Positions 34,743-45,337 of a stretch of 64,000 nucleotides of DNA are shown in pieces. Position 1 is the stretch's first letter. Each line of letters starts with the position of its first letter. Source of the stretch: Patellaria atrata CBS 101060 (Eukaryota > Ascomycota > Dothideomycetes > Patellariales > Patellariaceae); assembly GCA_010093705.1 (NCBI GenBank), contig MU006090.1, positions 1,019,817 through 1,083,816 on the forward strand, written 5' to 3'. The position numbers and the translations under genes were made by a program. Below the pieces are notes generated by a model. It saw nothing but the letters and a program-made list of their open reading frames with translations. It was not told the origin of the DNA and did not search any database.

Positions 34743-35882
34743 CTACCACTCATATGGCAGACTCACACTCCTAACGTTGTACGGGCCGCGAGGGTTATAT
34801 GTACCACGCTTCTTCATGATATGGCCATCTATGCAGCTCGTACCAGGGGCCACAGGCTGGAAAACAACTTTCCCGAAGTTGCATAGACCCCATTGCTTTT
34901 CTCCGTTGCAAATGAGCGCGCCATCAGGGGAACACGATGTATTACCACTGGTTGGTGGTGCTACAACGGGTGCAGAAGGTGTAGGCGCGGACGGCACAGG
35001 CGCGGCAGGAATTGAAGTTGCAGGAGCAGACGGAGCGGGAGTTGAAGCTGCCGGAGCTGAAGCCGCTGGAGCCGAAACTACACGAGTAGACATTGCAGGA
35101 GCCGAAGCTGCTGGAGCAGAGGTCGCGGGCATAGAAGTAGCCGGTACCGAAGGGGTAGGATTCCCAGCTCCTGGTGTTTGCGATGGAGCAGGAGCCGAAG
35201 GGCTTTCGCCAGTGGGGGCACCACATCCGAGAAGATCAGTTCCTAGATTTTCGGAAACAACTGTTTCGACCGAGTCGCCCGGGTTAGGGAAGACGACGTT
35301 GACCATCTCTGGGGTCTTACATTGGGTAGAGGCTATGTTGGCAACGAACATGTCAGGAAGCCTGTCAAAAGCGGAGTTACCGGAGCAACCACCAGTTACC
35401 TTGACAGGGGCGCAGTTCATGTACATCTCGCGATTTCCGATCTTGTTGAACCATGTCCACGCTAAGGTGTACTCACCGTTCGGCATATCATCCGGAATCT
35501 TGAACGAGTAAGAAGGCTTACCACCGGGACATCCTCCAATGATTGAATGGATGACCTTGAACTTGGATGAAGCGGTAGGTTCCTTATCCAAGGATAGAGA
35601 GATTTGACAGCTACCTCCACCATGTGCAGCCCCGCCTGCTATTTCGAGAGTTTGGTCTGATCCAGCAAGCATGTCATTCATTGATGTTACGGTGTAGACA
35701 CCAGCACGTTGTTTGCAGGGGAAATTACCACCGGAAAGTGGGGAGGTATCGAGACTATCTTGTCCATACGGTACTGGCTTTGACATCTTCATATGAGCGT
35801 GGGCCGGCATACCAAGAAGAGATATAAGACCTAACCAGAGGAGTCCCTTACCAAGCATCTTGCTGTAGCTAAAACGCGTCAT
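34743..35882 (-). CDS. AA11 lytic polysaccharide monooxygenase with C-terminal X278-like module
   Basis: Single exon, 379 residues from the ATG at 35882. A signal peptide ends PAHA, so mature residue 1 is the histidine of HMKMSKPVPYG, the first ligand of the copper histidine brace. The second histidine lies in GGAAHGGGSCQ. Further AA11 blocks are FPCKQRAGVYTVTSMNDM, SKFKVIHSIIGGCPGG and MPNGEYTLAWTWFNKIGNREMYMNCA. A linker of about 90 residues is made of P/A/S/T repeats (SAPAAS-like). The C-terminus (CSPDGALICNGEKQWGLCNFGK) matches the X278 module seen in many AA11 enzymes and thought to bind chitin. These enzymes oxidise chitin chains. An upstream in-frame stretch to 36065 lacks secretion features and was not used. 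Confidence 0.92.
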   Translation of the reverse strand: MTRFSYSKMLGKGLLWLGLISLLGMPAHAHMKMSKPVPYGQDSLDTSPLSGGNFPCKQRAGVYTVTSMNDMLAGSDQTLEIAGGAAHGGGSCQISLSLDKEPTASSKFKVIHSIIGGCPGGKPSYSFKIPDDMPNGEYTLAWTWFNKIGNREMYMNCAPVKVTGGCSGNSAFDRLPDMFVANIASTQCKTPEMVNVVFPNPGDSVETVVSENLGTDLLGCGAPTGESPSAPAPSQTPGAGNPTPSVPATSMPATSAPAASAPAMSTRVVSAPAASAPAASTPAPSAPATSIPAAPVPSAPTPSAPVVAPPTSGNTSCSPDGALICNGEKQWGLCNFGKVVFQPVAPGTSCIDGHIMKKRGTYNPRGPYNVRSVSLPYEW

Positions 35883-36645
35883 TGCGGTGGATGTGTAGAT
35901 GGTATAAGAATTTGCGTTGATAATTGTGATAGCCTTGGGTATATTGGGGAGTAAAAAGTATTTCAAGTATGTGATGAAGAATCTACTTGGCAAGGGGGGT
36001 GGTGTATCTGTTAAATACTGTTGCTGGAAAGCATTGTTTTTTGCGAGACTCGACCATAACAACATGAAGCAATAAACAATGTAAAACTAGAAAGAAACAA
36101 AGACGGAACTAATGGCATTGTTACTTTTTGTTAGGCTTAACAGGATCATGTGTGGGATAACCGTCAGCGGAGCACATTCTACAAAGAATAATTGCACTGC
36201 GAGTAGGATCTTCATGATGGAGTATTGTGTTGTATTGGGAGAGGGACCTCGGGTATTAGCGTCATTGATCATCTTGTGCTTGTATAGCTTACAGCGTTCT
36301 ACTTTGTATGTTAATGGATGGGTTTGATGAGTAGAGGTTGTCAAACTTCGGATGACAAAGACGTGATCGTCAAAGTAAACTATCACGTGACTCCATATTG
36401 CCAAGACATGGTATGAGCTTCACGGTTTGAACTTCCTCAACGCGACTTGCGTGACTGTTTCCATCTCTATTAACACGCGCCGACATTGAAATTTGAGCGC
36501 GTGATAATTGTCGCTATTTCACAAATTTTCCAAACCTATCACATTTTTCTTTAATTAGCTCAGTCCTAGTCACTAGTTTTAGTGAATGTGAACAGCTTCA
36601 ACTTCGGCTTATAATTTCTTTATTACCTTCGATCCATCTAGCACT
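35883..36645. other. Divergent promoter region, LPMO / Sfh1
   Basis: 763 bp between start codons. Two CACGTGA-type words are seen near 36384 (ATCACGTGACTC). No gene is supported. Confidence 0.45.
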
Positions 36646-38488
36646 ATGGCGAGAAAAAACCCACCACAAGCCTTCATGTCGAGCTACGCGCCCCGTCTGC
36701 GTCTCTACCAGAATTCCTTACTTGCGCCGGTAATTCAACCGCAAAATGTCATTCCGCAAGCCAGAACAACAAAACGAGGGACTACTGCAATCAACTATGC
36801 GGAAGACGGGTATGACGATGATTTCGACGATAGTGAGGGCCCCAGGAGGCCGACTGGATTGAGAAGTCTGAGGCGCGATGACTCGCAAACCGGAAAGCCT
36901 GGAAAAGACAATGAACTGGGAAAGGAGCTTACTGCACCAATAGATGTTCAGGGCATATGGCGAGACTGGATGGGAAAGCCAAAAAGAGCACTGTTAGTTG
37001 ATCCTGCTACCCACAATAAGGCCCAACTGGATGACCCTATGGGACGATCCTATACGGCTGCTGATGTCTAATAGAACCGAGAGTCAACTTCAAATCCAAC
37101 CTGCCCTCCCATTAACGTTAATACCTATCCGCATAGATCTAAATATCCCCTCATTCCGACCTGAAGCACCACTTCCCACCCCCGCCAATGCGCGCGAATT
37201 TGGCATTAACGAGGATTTGACAGCCTACAAGCAACCTGAAGCTACGCCAGAATTCAGGCTGAAGGATGCTTTTCTGTGGAACCTACATGAGGCGCTACTT
37301 ACGCCCGATCAATTTGCGAAAACATTCGTCGATGAGCTAGACTTCCCTAACGATCGCAAGGTCGTACTTGTTATGGAAATAGCCAAGCAAATAAGGACAC
37401 AGTTAGAAGAATACGCTGGTGTTGCACTACATCCTTTTTTCGATCCAGATAATAACGCAGTGACCGATGGACCTGCTGCCAAACCAGCCGGTGCTGCACT
37501 TTCACGGGGTGAATCCTCCACCCCAATGCCCACCAACGGGCTAACACCTGCGCCGACGAACGGCACAAAAGAAGTTTCTCCTATGCCAGGGGTGAACAGC
37601 GTTACCGCGACTGCGGAACCCGCGGCACCGCACGATATCCTCAATCCAGACGATACCTACCGCTGCATCATCAACCTAACCATCAACCTTCAAAACCACC
37701 TCTACAACGATAAGTTCGAGTGGTCACTCCTTCACCCACCAGGGCTCGCAGAACACTTTGCTAAAGTAACTTGTGCGGATCTCGGTCTATCAGGCGAATG
37801 GGTCGTCGCAATGACACACGCCATCTACGAAGCCGTTCTACGCGCAAAAAAGGACGTTTTCGACCAGCAATCTCTGCTCCCCGGCTCAGGCGAGGTAGAT
37901 AACGACGCGGCTGAGGGTGCCGAGGCCGGCTGGCGCTACGAACCCGAGCACCTTGCTGACGAATGGGAGCCCAAGGTCGAGATATTGTCAAAGGAAGAAA
38001 TCGAAAAGCGCGAAGGCGACCGCGAACGACAGATCCGACGGATGCGTAGAGAAACAGCCAGATTCTCAAGCACGGCGAACATCGCACCGCAGAGCGACTA
38101 CTTCAACCAACAGGTCGCAGAGGAGCAACCGATGGGTCGGGGCGAAAGGAGTAAGAAGAAGAAGCGGTTCAGGAGTTTGAGCCCGAGTGGAAGGGATACT
38201 CCGGATACTGGGTTCGGGGGCCAGGGTGGCGGGTTGCAGGAGTGGGAGAGGCAGAATTGGAGATGTGCGCACTGTAAGGTTTGGGGCTCGGCGGTCTGGG
38301 CTGTGAGAGACGGACCGTCGGGGGCGAGAGTAAGTTGGGATTTATTGTTCTGGTTATGTGGAATTTGTGCTGACTTTTTGATGCAGACCCTTTGCAACAA
38401 CTGTGGACTTTTGTATGAGAGAGACAAGAAGTTACCGCCTTGGAACAAGGACCTTTACAGTCATGACCGTGCGTTTGGGACGAGGTAA
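36646..38488 (+). CDS. SFH1: Chromatin-remodelling subunit Sfh1/Snf5 with GATA-like finger
   Basis: Exons 36646-36992, 37075-38329 and 38387-38488 give 567 residues. Intron 1 has a GTTAGT donor, and its removal turns KPKRAL directly into TESQLQIQP, restoring the family pattern. The SNF5/INI1 domain has two repeats: LTLIPIRIDLNI ... FLWNLHEALLTPDQFAKTFVDELDFP, and IINLTINLQNHLYNDKFEWSLLHPPGLAEHFAKV ... LGLSGEWVVAMTHAIYEAVL. A basic stretch follows (ERSKKKKRFRSLSPSGRD), then a zinc finger with C-x2-C pairs (CAHCKVW and CNNCGLLYERD), as in Pezizomycotina Sfh1. The protein is a core subunit of RSC/SWI-SNF. The terminal TAA overlaps a GTAAGT, so a further small exon is possible. Confidence 0.92.
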
Positions 38489-38911
38489 GTAGGACTTCCG
38501 GAACTCACGGTTATAATCATCGATCGCATCACTTTGGTATTCTAGCGAGGCGTCACGGAAGTGTACTTTTATACTGTACACTGGAAAGTGTAAAATCATC
38601 ATCGGGGCATGACGCTTATTCAATTACGATAGAGGTCGATTCAAGTTTGACTTTTTGTCGTATTATCTATCTAATGAATATGGTGTAGATGGTCATAAAT
38701 GGCAATCGCTGATATAATGAACAAAAGGCCAAATTCATGAATAGATAAAGATAATTGAGTCCGTTAACATGAGAATGGGTAAAGATGTCCGCCATGCAAT
38801 CATGTCAAATCATTCCGGCTCCCCATACAAATTTTTTTCCACCTCATCCATTTCCACAGCTTCATCACCAGTCAGTCATTTCTCCTAGCTGCATGGCGGT
38901 CGCAGAACACC
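38489..38911. other. Convergent intergenic region
   Basis: 423 bp between two 3' ends. No feature is supported. Confidence 0.5.
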
Positions 38912-39469
38912 TCATGCGCTCTTCCCTCCGCTTGCGCTCCCCTCAGCCTCGGGGCTCGCGCTCTTCTTCCTCTCCGGCGCTTCCTCGCTCTCCCCCTCGG
39001 CCTTCCTCTTCTTCCCTCCGGCCAAAGGCGCCACATCGACGCCCCGGCCCACCACATTCTTCTCGCCCACGACGCAGATGCCACAGTTCATCTCGACGAC
39101 GACATCGCCATCGTCCTCGAGACCGTTCCACTCGAGATTCTCGCGTCTCTCTCGTAAAGCTGCGACGAGCATGTCGGAGATCTTGGTGACGTCGAGGGGC
39201 GGGATGGCGATGAGGTTGTTGGAGCCGCGGATCGTGGTTGTCGCGTTGATGCGGACGGTTGTGGTGGGGACGAGCTCTTCCGAGGAGGAAGAGGGGGGTT
39301 GGGAGGAGTTTTGCGCGACTGCTGTTTGGTTGGTGCTTTGGGTCGGCATGTTTGCGGGCCGAGGTGCGGGTCTGTTTGCTATGCTTGATGCGTAGGATGG
39401 GGGAGGGTTGGATGCGGCAACGGTTGCGATGGGGCCTTTGACGGTAACGTATCTGAGGGAAGGATCCAT
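38912..39469 (-). CDS. Unrecognised small protein, P/S/N-rich with basic C-terminus
   Basis: One exon, 185 residues from the ATG at 39469 (MDPSLRYVTVKGPIATVA). An upstream in-frame extension to 39757 contains no better start context. The N-terminal 70 residues are rich in P, S, N and Q. A central conserved-looking block reads TTTIRGSNNLIAIPPLDVTKISDMLVAALRERRENLEWNG. The following part contains VVVEMNCGICVVGEKNVV, and the tail is a KRK/acidic mix typical of a nuclear localisation signal. I recognise no family. Third-position GC is high through the frame, which supports coding. It is convergent with Sfh1. Confidence 0.6.
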   Translation of the reverse strand: MDPSLRYVTVKGPIATVAASNPPPSYASSIANRPAPRPANMPTQSTNQTAVAQNSSQPPSSSSEELVPTTTVRINATTTIRGSNNLIAIPPLDVTKISDMLVAALRERRENLEWNGLEDDGDVVVEMNCGICVVGEKNVVGRGVDVAPLAGGKKRKAEGESEEAPERKKSASPEAEGSASGGKSA

Positions 39470-40242
39470 TTGGGTTTTGGGTTGAGCTTGTTTGGAGAGG
39501 GGGTGGTGTGGGGTTGAGCTTGATGGTGAGGTATGAAGAGTTGGGTGTGACGGTATCAAACTGTATGATAGCTGCTTGAGTGTATCCTTAGAAGAACGAC
39601 TTCTTGCTTGGAACTGGGGTATTGAAAGTGGTTGTGCAGAGGAAAGAACAAAAGGAAAATCAAGAGGCATCAGCGAGGTAGATATAGATAGGAAGACCAA
39701 GCTGTCATGCCCTACCATTAACAATAGCACACCCGTGGACAGTTCACCCTGTGCCATGACTCAAGTCAAAGGGCGCATTTACCGCCCTCAGCCGAATCAA
39801 ACGTTCAATAGGAATGCAGGAAAAGGCAGTCACGTTCCTCGGGCGACAGTAGTCGGTCATTGTGACAATAGCAAAGGGCGGATGAGAAGCGTTGCTATTG
39901 TCGTTCGGTAGTGTGGTGCAACAGTCAAGACGAGGGTAACAATAGTGAATAGAAATCGACAATAGGCACCTCTCAGACATTACGATTGGTCAGAATGTAG
40001 GTGGTCAGGATGGAATCGTTAGCAAATTACTGTATTCGGTAAGGTGTCCCCGCTGTTTCATCCCATTGTTTATCTTCCTATTGTCCTCCACGCCAAGTCC
40101 TTATTGACAACTTTAATGAGTGAGTGTCAGGGCCCACACAGGGCTTGGCAAGATAGCGTTAGAGTTGAACGGGAATTTTACTACGGAGAATGCTATACTA
40201 CGTGTGGAGCCTTTGATGTTGACGAGATGTCAAGACACCAGC
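39470..40242. other. Intergenic upstream of the solo LTR
   Basis: Contains an 11-bp perfect inverted repeat (39864-39874 and 39892-39902) and several ACAATAG words (about 39719, 39866, 39940, 39959). No gene is supported. Confidence 0.5.
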
Positions 40243-40838
40243 TGTTACGGCCTCAAGTTGTAAGGAAGAGGCGAAGAAGGAAGGACCACTCGGAGGAACT
40301 GCGGGTGAAACGAGTGACGTGGGGTCACGTGACCTGGACGGCTCGGTCGTTCGGTCGTTCGGTCGTTCGGTCGTGCGGTCGTGAGAAACGACCAGACGAC
40401 CAATCGACCAAAGGAATGGACGTTCGGTCGTTCAGTCGTAGGAGACGACCAAACGACCAAACGACCAGTGCAAATAGGACTGAAGAAGGAATATTTAAGG
40501 ACGCTCCCTTACGCATATATTTAGATTCTTCGTAGTTCTTCTTACCATTGAATCTTAAGCATAGATATCTTAAGCATAGATATGGACGTTACGGTTTAGA
40601 ACTTGGCTTCACTTGTCACGTTGTTTCCATACCGCACGTCTTGTCTCATTGTGAGCATTGCCCAGGAAGTCAAGGAGTCAGCAAGTTGCATCGACAACTT
40701 GAAGTGCCGTCCGTGTTCACACACCATTCCTACCATTAACGGAACCTACCTTTGAGGTTGATCACGTTAGTGAGAAGCCTGGCGCGTCTCTAGACTTATC
40801 TTGTTCTGTCTCGACAAGTATAGACTCCCGTTGTAACA
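40243..40838. mobile_element. Solo LTR of an LTR retrotransposon, about 596 bp
   Basis: The element starts TGTTAC and ends GTAACA, a perfect 6-bp terminal inverted repeat with the TG...CA ends of LTRs. It is flanked by a perfect 5-bp target-site duplication, CCAGC (40238-40242 and 40839-40843). Inside, a TATTTAAGG box at about 40492-40500 would mark the U3/R border in plus orientation, preceded by an array of GGTCG/CGACC octamers. No internal coding region or second LTR lies nearby, so this is a fossil left by recombination between the two LTRs of a full element. The family (Copia or Gypsy) cannot be told from an LTR alone. Intact ends and duplication suggest a fairly recent insertion. Confidence 0.8.
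40344..40468. repeat. 8-bp GGTCG/CGACC octamer array with inverted arms
   Basis: Five tandem CGGTCGTT-like units (40344-40383) are followed by three CGACCANN units (about 40389-40412), two more forward units (about 40424-40439) and three CGACCAAA-like units (about 40446-40469). Forward and reverse groups are complementary at GGTCG, so the stretch could fold into two hairpins. It lies within the LTR just upstream of its TATA-like box. Confidence 0.85.
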
Positions 40839-41737
40839 CCAGCCTCCACGGCCACGAGCGGGGCTGTGCGTGATGAATAGTCACGTGATATCTAAGAGCC
40901 GTGACAGTGAGTGACAATAGGAAATATTGTTCCCGTCTTCATGATGATAATAATAATAATAATGATAATAATAATAACCAACCTTTCAGTCAAATGAGTC
41001 AAAGGGAATTCATGCATTGATCTATTAGTTATGGGACGGGATCTGTTCAGTGACAGGTATCATGAATCATGAGGGAAAGCTCATGGTCACATGAGCTAGT
41101 CTTATGTAATCAGTTCTCTTCGCTAAAATATCCACACCCCAACCCGTCGACCCAGCAACATCGACCCGTCTCCAAACATCGTATTGTATCAATAATGTTT
41201 CTGCGATCAAGTTTTAGCTGATAATTTTCATGCAAGTTCATAATGTCTGCGCTTGTTGACAAGATACATTGCCACTTTCTTTCCAGCGCGCGCTTCCCAT
41301 CCCTTGAGTAACCCTTCCCCAAATCCTGTTCACCTCTTACCCCTTTCCTTCAGCAAGTCCGGTTCGTGATCTATCAAAGTTTATCACGCTCCTTCTTAGA
41401 TTTATATCTACCGATGCTCAATTATTGGGACATTAAGCATGCGGCTCATCCCCTAGCCTATCAGGTAAACCTAGCAATAAGCTTCAATATATCCACAGCA
41501 TCCTTCCACGCGGGGCCACGCGGGGTCTATTTATTTCGTCAAATCTTTGAGATACCTTTCATATAGTTCGTGTATACATGAGGACGGCAGATAGCTCACA
41601 TGTTGCACCTTTGAGAAGAGCGTAAATATGTGTTCTCGATTTTCAACGACAGACTTACCTTAGAACTAGTTTATCCAACTTCAAGAGCGTCTTGTCGTCG
41701 AAATAGCTATCCTTCAAACCTATAGTTGAAAGAAACC
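40839..41737. other. Intergenic; upstream of the DUF8021-type gene
   Basis: A trinucleotide microsatellite (ATA/GAT)n lies at about 40941-40978. A CACGTGATATC word is at about 40882. Otherwise no feature is supported. Confidence 0.5.
40941..40978. repeat. (ATA)n/(ATG) trinucleotide microsatellite
   Basis: About twelve trinucleotide units of AATAAT type interrupted by GAT variants. Confidence 0.85.
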
Positions 41738-42547
41738 ATGTATCAATTCCTCCTTAGGCCCATGACCATCATAGGTACCTTGATTCCCTTCACCAGAGCA
41801 GAATGTACCCGAGATTCCCTCAAATACGCAGCGGACCTCTATCTCGGATCTCAGAACTCCGGTCTCATCCAGGAGATCTTCTCTAGCGTAACATACGTAC
41901 AAAACAACAAAACAATACCAATCACGGACAGCATCCTGAAACAAGCAATGAGCATAGCCCACAACAAAACCATCGTCGACACAACCACCTGCGCAACCTA
42001 CACCGAAGTAATAATCACCGACCCCTCCAACCCCCACGTAATCGGCACACAAATCCACCACACCGTCTCCAACGGCACCAGCAAACCCACCCTCATAGAC
42101 TCCATCGTAACCGGCCCCGGCGACTGGCTCTTCAACGCGACGAAAACCCTCGCCTACATCACCGGCGAGTCCTGGGACCCGATCCCGGCCTCCGCGCAGG
42201 ACACCCGCACCACGCTCAAGTCGGCCGCGGACGCCTACCTCGATCTCTGGGGCAACCCCGACGCGCCCGTCCCCTGGGGCACGCCGTGCACGCGGCTAGA
42301 AGGCAGCGCGTACACGGGCAAGGGCGCACCGGACGATTCGTGCGCGATCGGGATCCCAGGGGGCGAGCAGCCGCCGAATACGAATAGACGGTATGTCGTG
42401 GATGAGGGTATGGGGAGTGTTAGTGTTTTGGTGGACTTTGGCGCCATGAGGAGTGGGGCGCCGGATAGTCATGAGTTCAGGCTTGAGGGGGGGAGGTTGA
42501 GGTATGTGCATACTATGACGGTTATGACTACGGGAACGGCATCGTAA
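41738..42547 (+). CDS. Secreted protein of the DUF8021 type
   Basis: Single exon, 269 residues. A signal peptide of about 21 residues (MYQFLLRPMTIIGTLIPFTRA) is followed by ECTRDSLKYAADLYLGSQNSG, then conserved stretches THTTCATYTEVIIT-like (VDTTTCATYTEVIITDP), VIGTQIHHTVSNG, DSIVTGPGDWLFNATKTLAYI, PWGTPCTRLEGSAYTG and YVVDEGMGSVSVLVDFG. This order fits a group of fungal secreted proteins annotated only by a domain of unknown function. Several cysteines and N-glycosylation sites fit secretion. Function unknown. GC content rises sharply from the middle to the 3' end of the gene. Confidence 0.75.
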   Translation: MYQFLLRPMTIIGTLIPFTRAECTRDSLKYAADLYLGSQNSGLIQEIFSSVTYVQNNKTIPITDSILKQAMSIAHNKTIVDTTTCATYTEVIITDPSNPHVIGTQIHHTVSNGTSKPTLIDSIVTGPGDWLFNATKTLAYITGESWDPIPASAQDTRTTLKSAADAYLDLWGNPDAPVPWGTPCTRLEGSAYTGKGAPDDSCAIGIPGGEQPPNTNRRYVVDEGMGSVSVLVDFGAMRSGAPDSHEFRLEGGRLRYVHTMTVMTTGTAS

Positions 42548-42786
42548 AGGAAGGGGGGTGGGGAGGGGCCTTAAAGTTAGGCTGTATCTCTGCTTCAAGA
42601 GTGTGACTGTGATATAGAGTGTTGTCTACTGTATTTGAACTATCCAAGGGAATATGGGATGCAGGTAGGTAGACAAAAACCAGAAAAGACAAAAGGTTAC
42701 CTTGCGATATATATTCATTCATTCCTCGGCTTCCTCAAGAAGGGACCGAAAAACCCAACCCGAGACTCGGAACCCCATCAGCTACC

Positions 42787-42814
42787 CGTTCCCATCCCAT
42801 CCCATCCCATCCCA
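42787..42814. repeat. (CCCAT)n microsatellite
   Basis: Five to six pentamer units in tandem. Confidence 0.85.
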
Positions 42815-43268
42815 CAATCCACGAAATCCACCCGACCTTCCTGAAACTCAAACAGCCGTAGATTATCCCCTCCACAGCTCTCACATCCCCATACTACTTC
42901 TTTAAAGGGAATCGGGACACCATCACCACCCCTACCTTTTACCACCCTTTCGTAACTTATGAGAACTGCACCATCACCACCCAACCCACACCCGACCCGA
43001 CCGTCCGGAACCCCCAGTACCCCACCAAACCGAATCCAGCCATGGCTTGATTCAAGCCAGACGTTCGACGAAACGCAATCTCGCCGTGAAAGTGAGGTCG
43101 GAATTACCCTCTCTGGGCGTGCTGCAGGTATGGCGAGGCTGCACGACATGAGGTGGACTACGGTACCTACCAATGTATGTGTGTATGTATGTGATATATC
43201 GCTAATGTGGGGGGGTGTTCGGGGAAACTGACCTGAGTTGGGAAGGAAAGAGGAAAGGGGGAAAGAGA

Positions 43269-43294
43269 GGGGGGGGGGGGGGGGGGGGGGGGGG
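43269..43294. repeat. Poly-G tract, 26 bases
   Basis: Uninterrupted G run; length is likely unstable and error-prone in sequencing. Confidence 0.9.
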
Positions 43295-43485
43295 TAGGTA
43301 TGGGCGGTTTGATAGTATTGGTGATTGTGATGTTGTGTGTGGATTAGATTTTAAGGATGTATGGGACTTTTTGAGCCTTGATAATCATTCCGTTTCGCAC
43401 AAAACCTTGGGGCCTAGTCTGCTCCCTTGTCCCTCACGTACCCTATATATCCAGCCTCACGCCCTCCAACACGATATCCGTACTC

Positions 43486-45337
43486 TCACACCCCAACCCC
43501 AAAAACCCTCCCAAGCAACTCCCCCGCAAACCCCCTCCCGCCCCCCTCGCCCTCCGGACTCCCCACAGCCCTCCAAATCCTATTCCCAGCGCTCACACTC
43601 AGCCAACCCCCCGTATCCCCCGGTATCTCCCCAACAACGTCATCTTCTCTTTTGCGCCGGCTGCGGCGGTCGACGATGCACATGCCGCGCGTCCACTGGC
43701 CGGAGGTCTCGATGCGGATGTCTTCGGGCGAGGAGGGGGAGAAACGCCAGGGAGTGTGGGCATGGGTGAGTGTGTACCTGTTGAGTTAGTTAGTAGGGGG
43801 GAGGGGGGAATTATAGAGGAGTGTGGGGGAGGAAGGGGTAGGGTTTGAAGGGGGGAAAGCTACCATATACAAATGGGATCGTGCAACGCTAATCCCACGG
43901 CATCGCCCTCTGCGCCTTCGTGCAGCGATTCCATCTTGTTGAATGTGGAGGTCAAGAATGCGGTTGCCCATTCTGCCAGGGGCGAGTTGACTTCGAGGAG
44001 GGGTTTTGTGGCGGCTTTGAATTGGCCACGGAGGAGCTCGTGGGGGGTTGTGATGTCTGGTCGTCGTTGGCGTTAGTGTGTCACTTGTGGTTTACGGGAT
44101 TTAGGGGGATTATGTACCGAGTGGGAATAAGGTGAGCTTGAGTTGCTTTGACAGATTCTCGGGGTAGGGTTTTAGGAACGGAGGGGGAGGATTTTCTGAT
44201 TGCTTTCCTGGTGGTGCGGGTGGGACTGGTGGCATTGTGGATGTTGGATTTGGGGATGTTAGGGCATATACTCGAGCAGCGGCAATACTATCAGCATAGG
44301 TATTGAACTCTGCTACGGGGGTGATCTGGGAGTCATTAGAAACCATTCGACAAGAAAGGCATATTCGGTAAGTTGAGGTTGGATAGGGTAAGTATACGTA
44401 CATTTCCCTCCAAATCAATAGCACCACCCATAACCACCACCTCTTTCACCCTTAGAAAAGTCTCCGTATCGGTCGCCGCCGCTATAGCAATATTAGTAAG
44501 AGGTCCAACAGCCACAATTGTAATAGTGTCTGGTTCATTATCACGAAGAACTCGTAATATCTCCTCGTGCGCCGGTAGTTTTGACGCCGTGAAGAGAGAA
44601 GCAGCGCTAGCAACGTCTTCTGCTGATTCTCCGACGCCCTGGTCTGGAAATGCAATGACGGATGCGAAGAGCTTTTTCCATGTGTCTGCTGGTGATAGAT
44701 GCGGGTGCTGTAAAGGCCGGTCAACATTCGTATTTCAAGGTAGGGCGTGAAGTCGGTATCTTACAGTGTCATGAATCCCTCCAAGTCCATCAATGCCATC
44801 TGATGATAGTCAATACTCTACAGCCTAAACCAGCACATGAGTTTACGTACGGAAATAGTCTGCCATCATCCTCTGATCCGCGAGAGGTTCATCAGCCCCA
44901 ACAGCGACTATACTAGTCAGCCAACTCATTATATAGCTTCTAAGATGATCAACATACCGATAGGTTTGCATGCCTGCAACGTCTCGAACCCCTCAGGACG
45001 TCCGTTCGCTTTTCGCCACTCGCGCTCTTTCTCAATGTGATGGAAAAGGGAGATGATGTTTCTCAAACAACTACAAAAAGACCCATTAAACAAATCAAAC
45101 CCAAAATTAACGCCATAATGCTCTTACTCTTGTACACCGACGTTACCGTGCGTTAGGGAGATCAATAAGACTTCTAACTCATCGGCTTTCGCGGAAAGCG
45201 CTAATAGTAAGGCGATGATGTCGTCCACACCCTATTATATTGTTAATGATGCTCGAAAAATCATATGGCAGACCATTGCACCAGAATGAATATCTCACAG
45301 GGTCAGTATCAATGATAATTCGGTTTGGTGGCACCAT
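43486..45337 (-). CDS. Inosine/uridine-preferring nucleoside hydrolase
   Basis: A nine-exon model keeps the frame throughout. Exon starts in order: 45337 (MVPPNRIIIDTDP), then GVDDIIALLLAL, CLRNIISLFHHIEKE, VAVGADEPLADQRM, HGIDGLGGIHDT, HPHLSPADTWKKLF, ITPVAEFNTYADS, DITTPHELLRGQF and WYTLTHAHTPWRFSP. The diagnostic DTDPGVDD Ca2+- and ribose-binding motif is split over exons 1 and 2. Other family features are ITIVAVGPLTNIAIAA, EVVVMGGAI, the AEFN block that supplies further active-site residues, and HDPICIWY near the end. The enzyme splits nucleosides into base and ribose in purine or pyrimidine salvage. The last 50 residues are G/E/R-rich. Total length is about 460 residues, longer than bacterial enzymes because of a P-rich insertion. 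Confidence 0.9.

Larger units (their letters stand above)
42548..43485. other. Convergent intergenic region with CCCAT repeat and poly-G tract
   Basis: Contains a (CCCAT)n microsatellite (about 42787-42814) and a 26-base G run (43269-43294). The long open frames that cross it on the plus strand are products of low-complexity sequence. Confidence 0.55.

Noticed and set aside
34711-35511. 266-codon plus-strand frame rich in Ala/Gly/Glu
   Set aside because: Antisense of the repetitive LPMO linker.
40044-40535. 163-codon plus-strand frame
   Set aside because: Runs into the LTR and its octamer array; arginine-rich composition comes from the repeat.
43215-43769. 184-codon plus-strand frame with poly-Gly
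   Set aside because: Built on the poly-G tract and antisense of nucleoside hydrolase exon 9.
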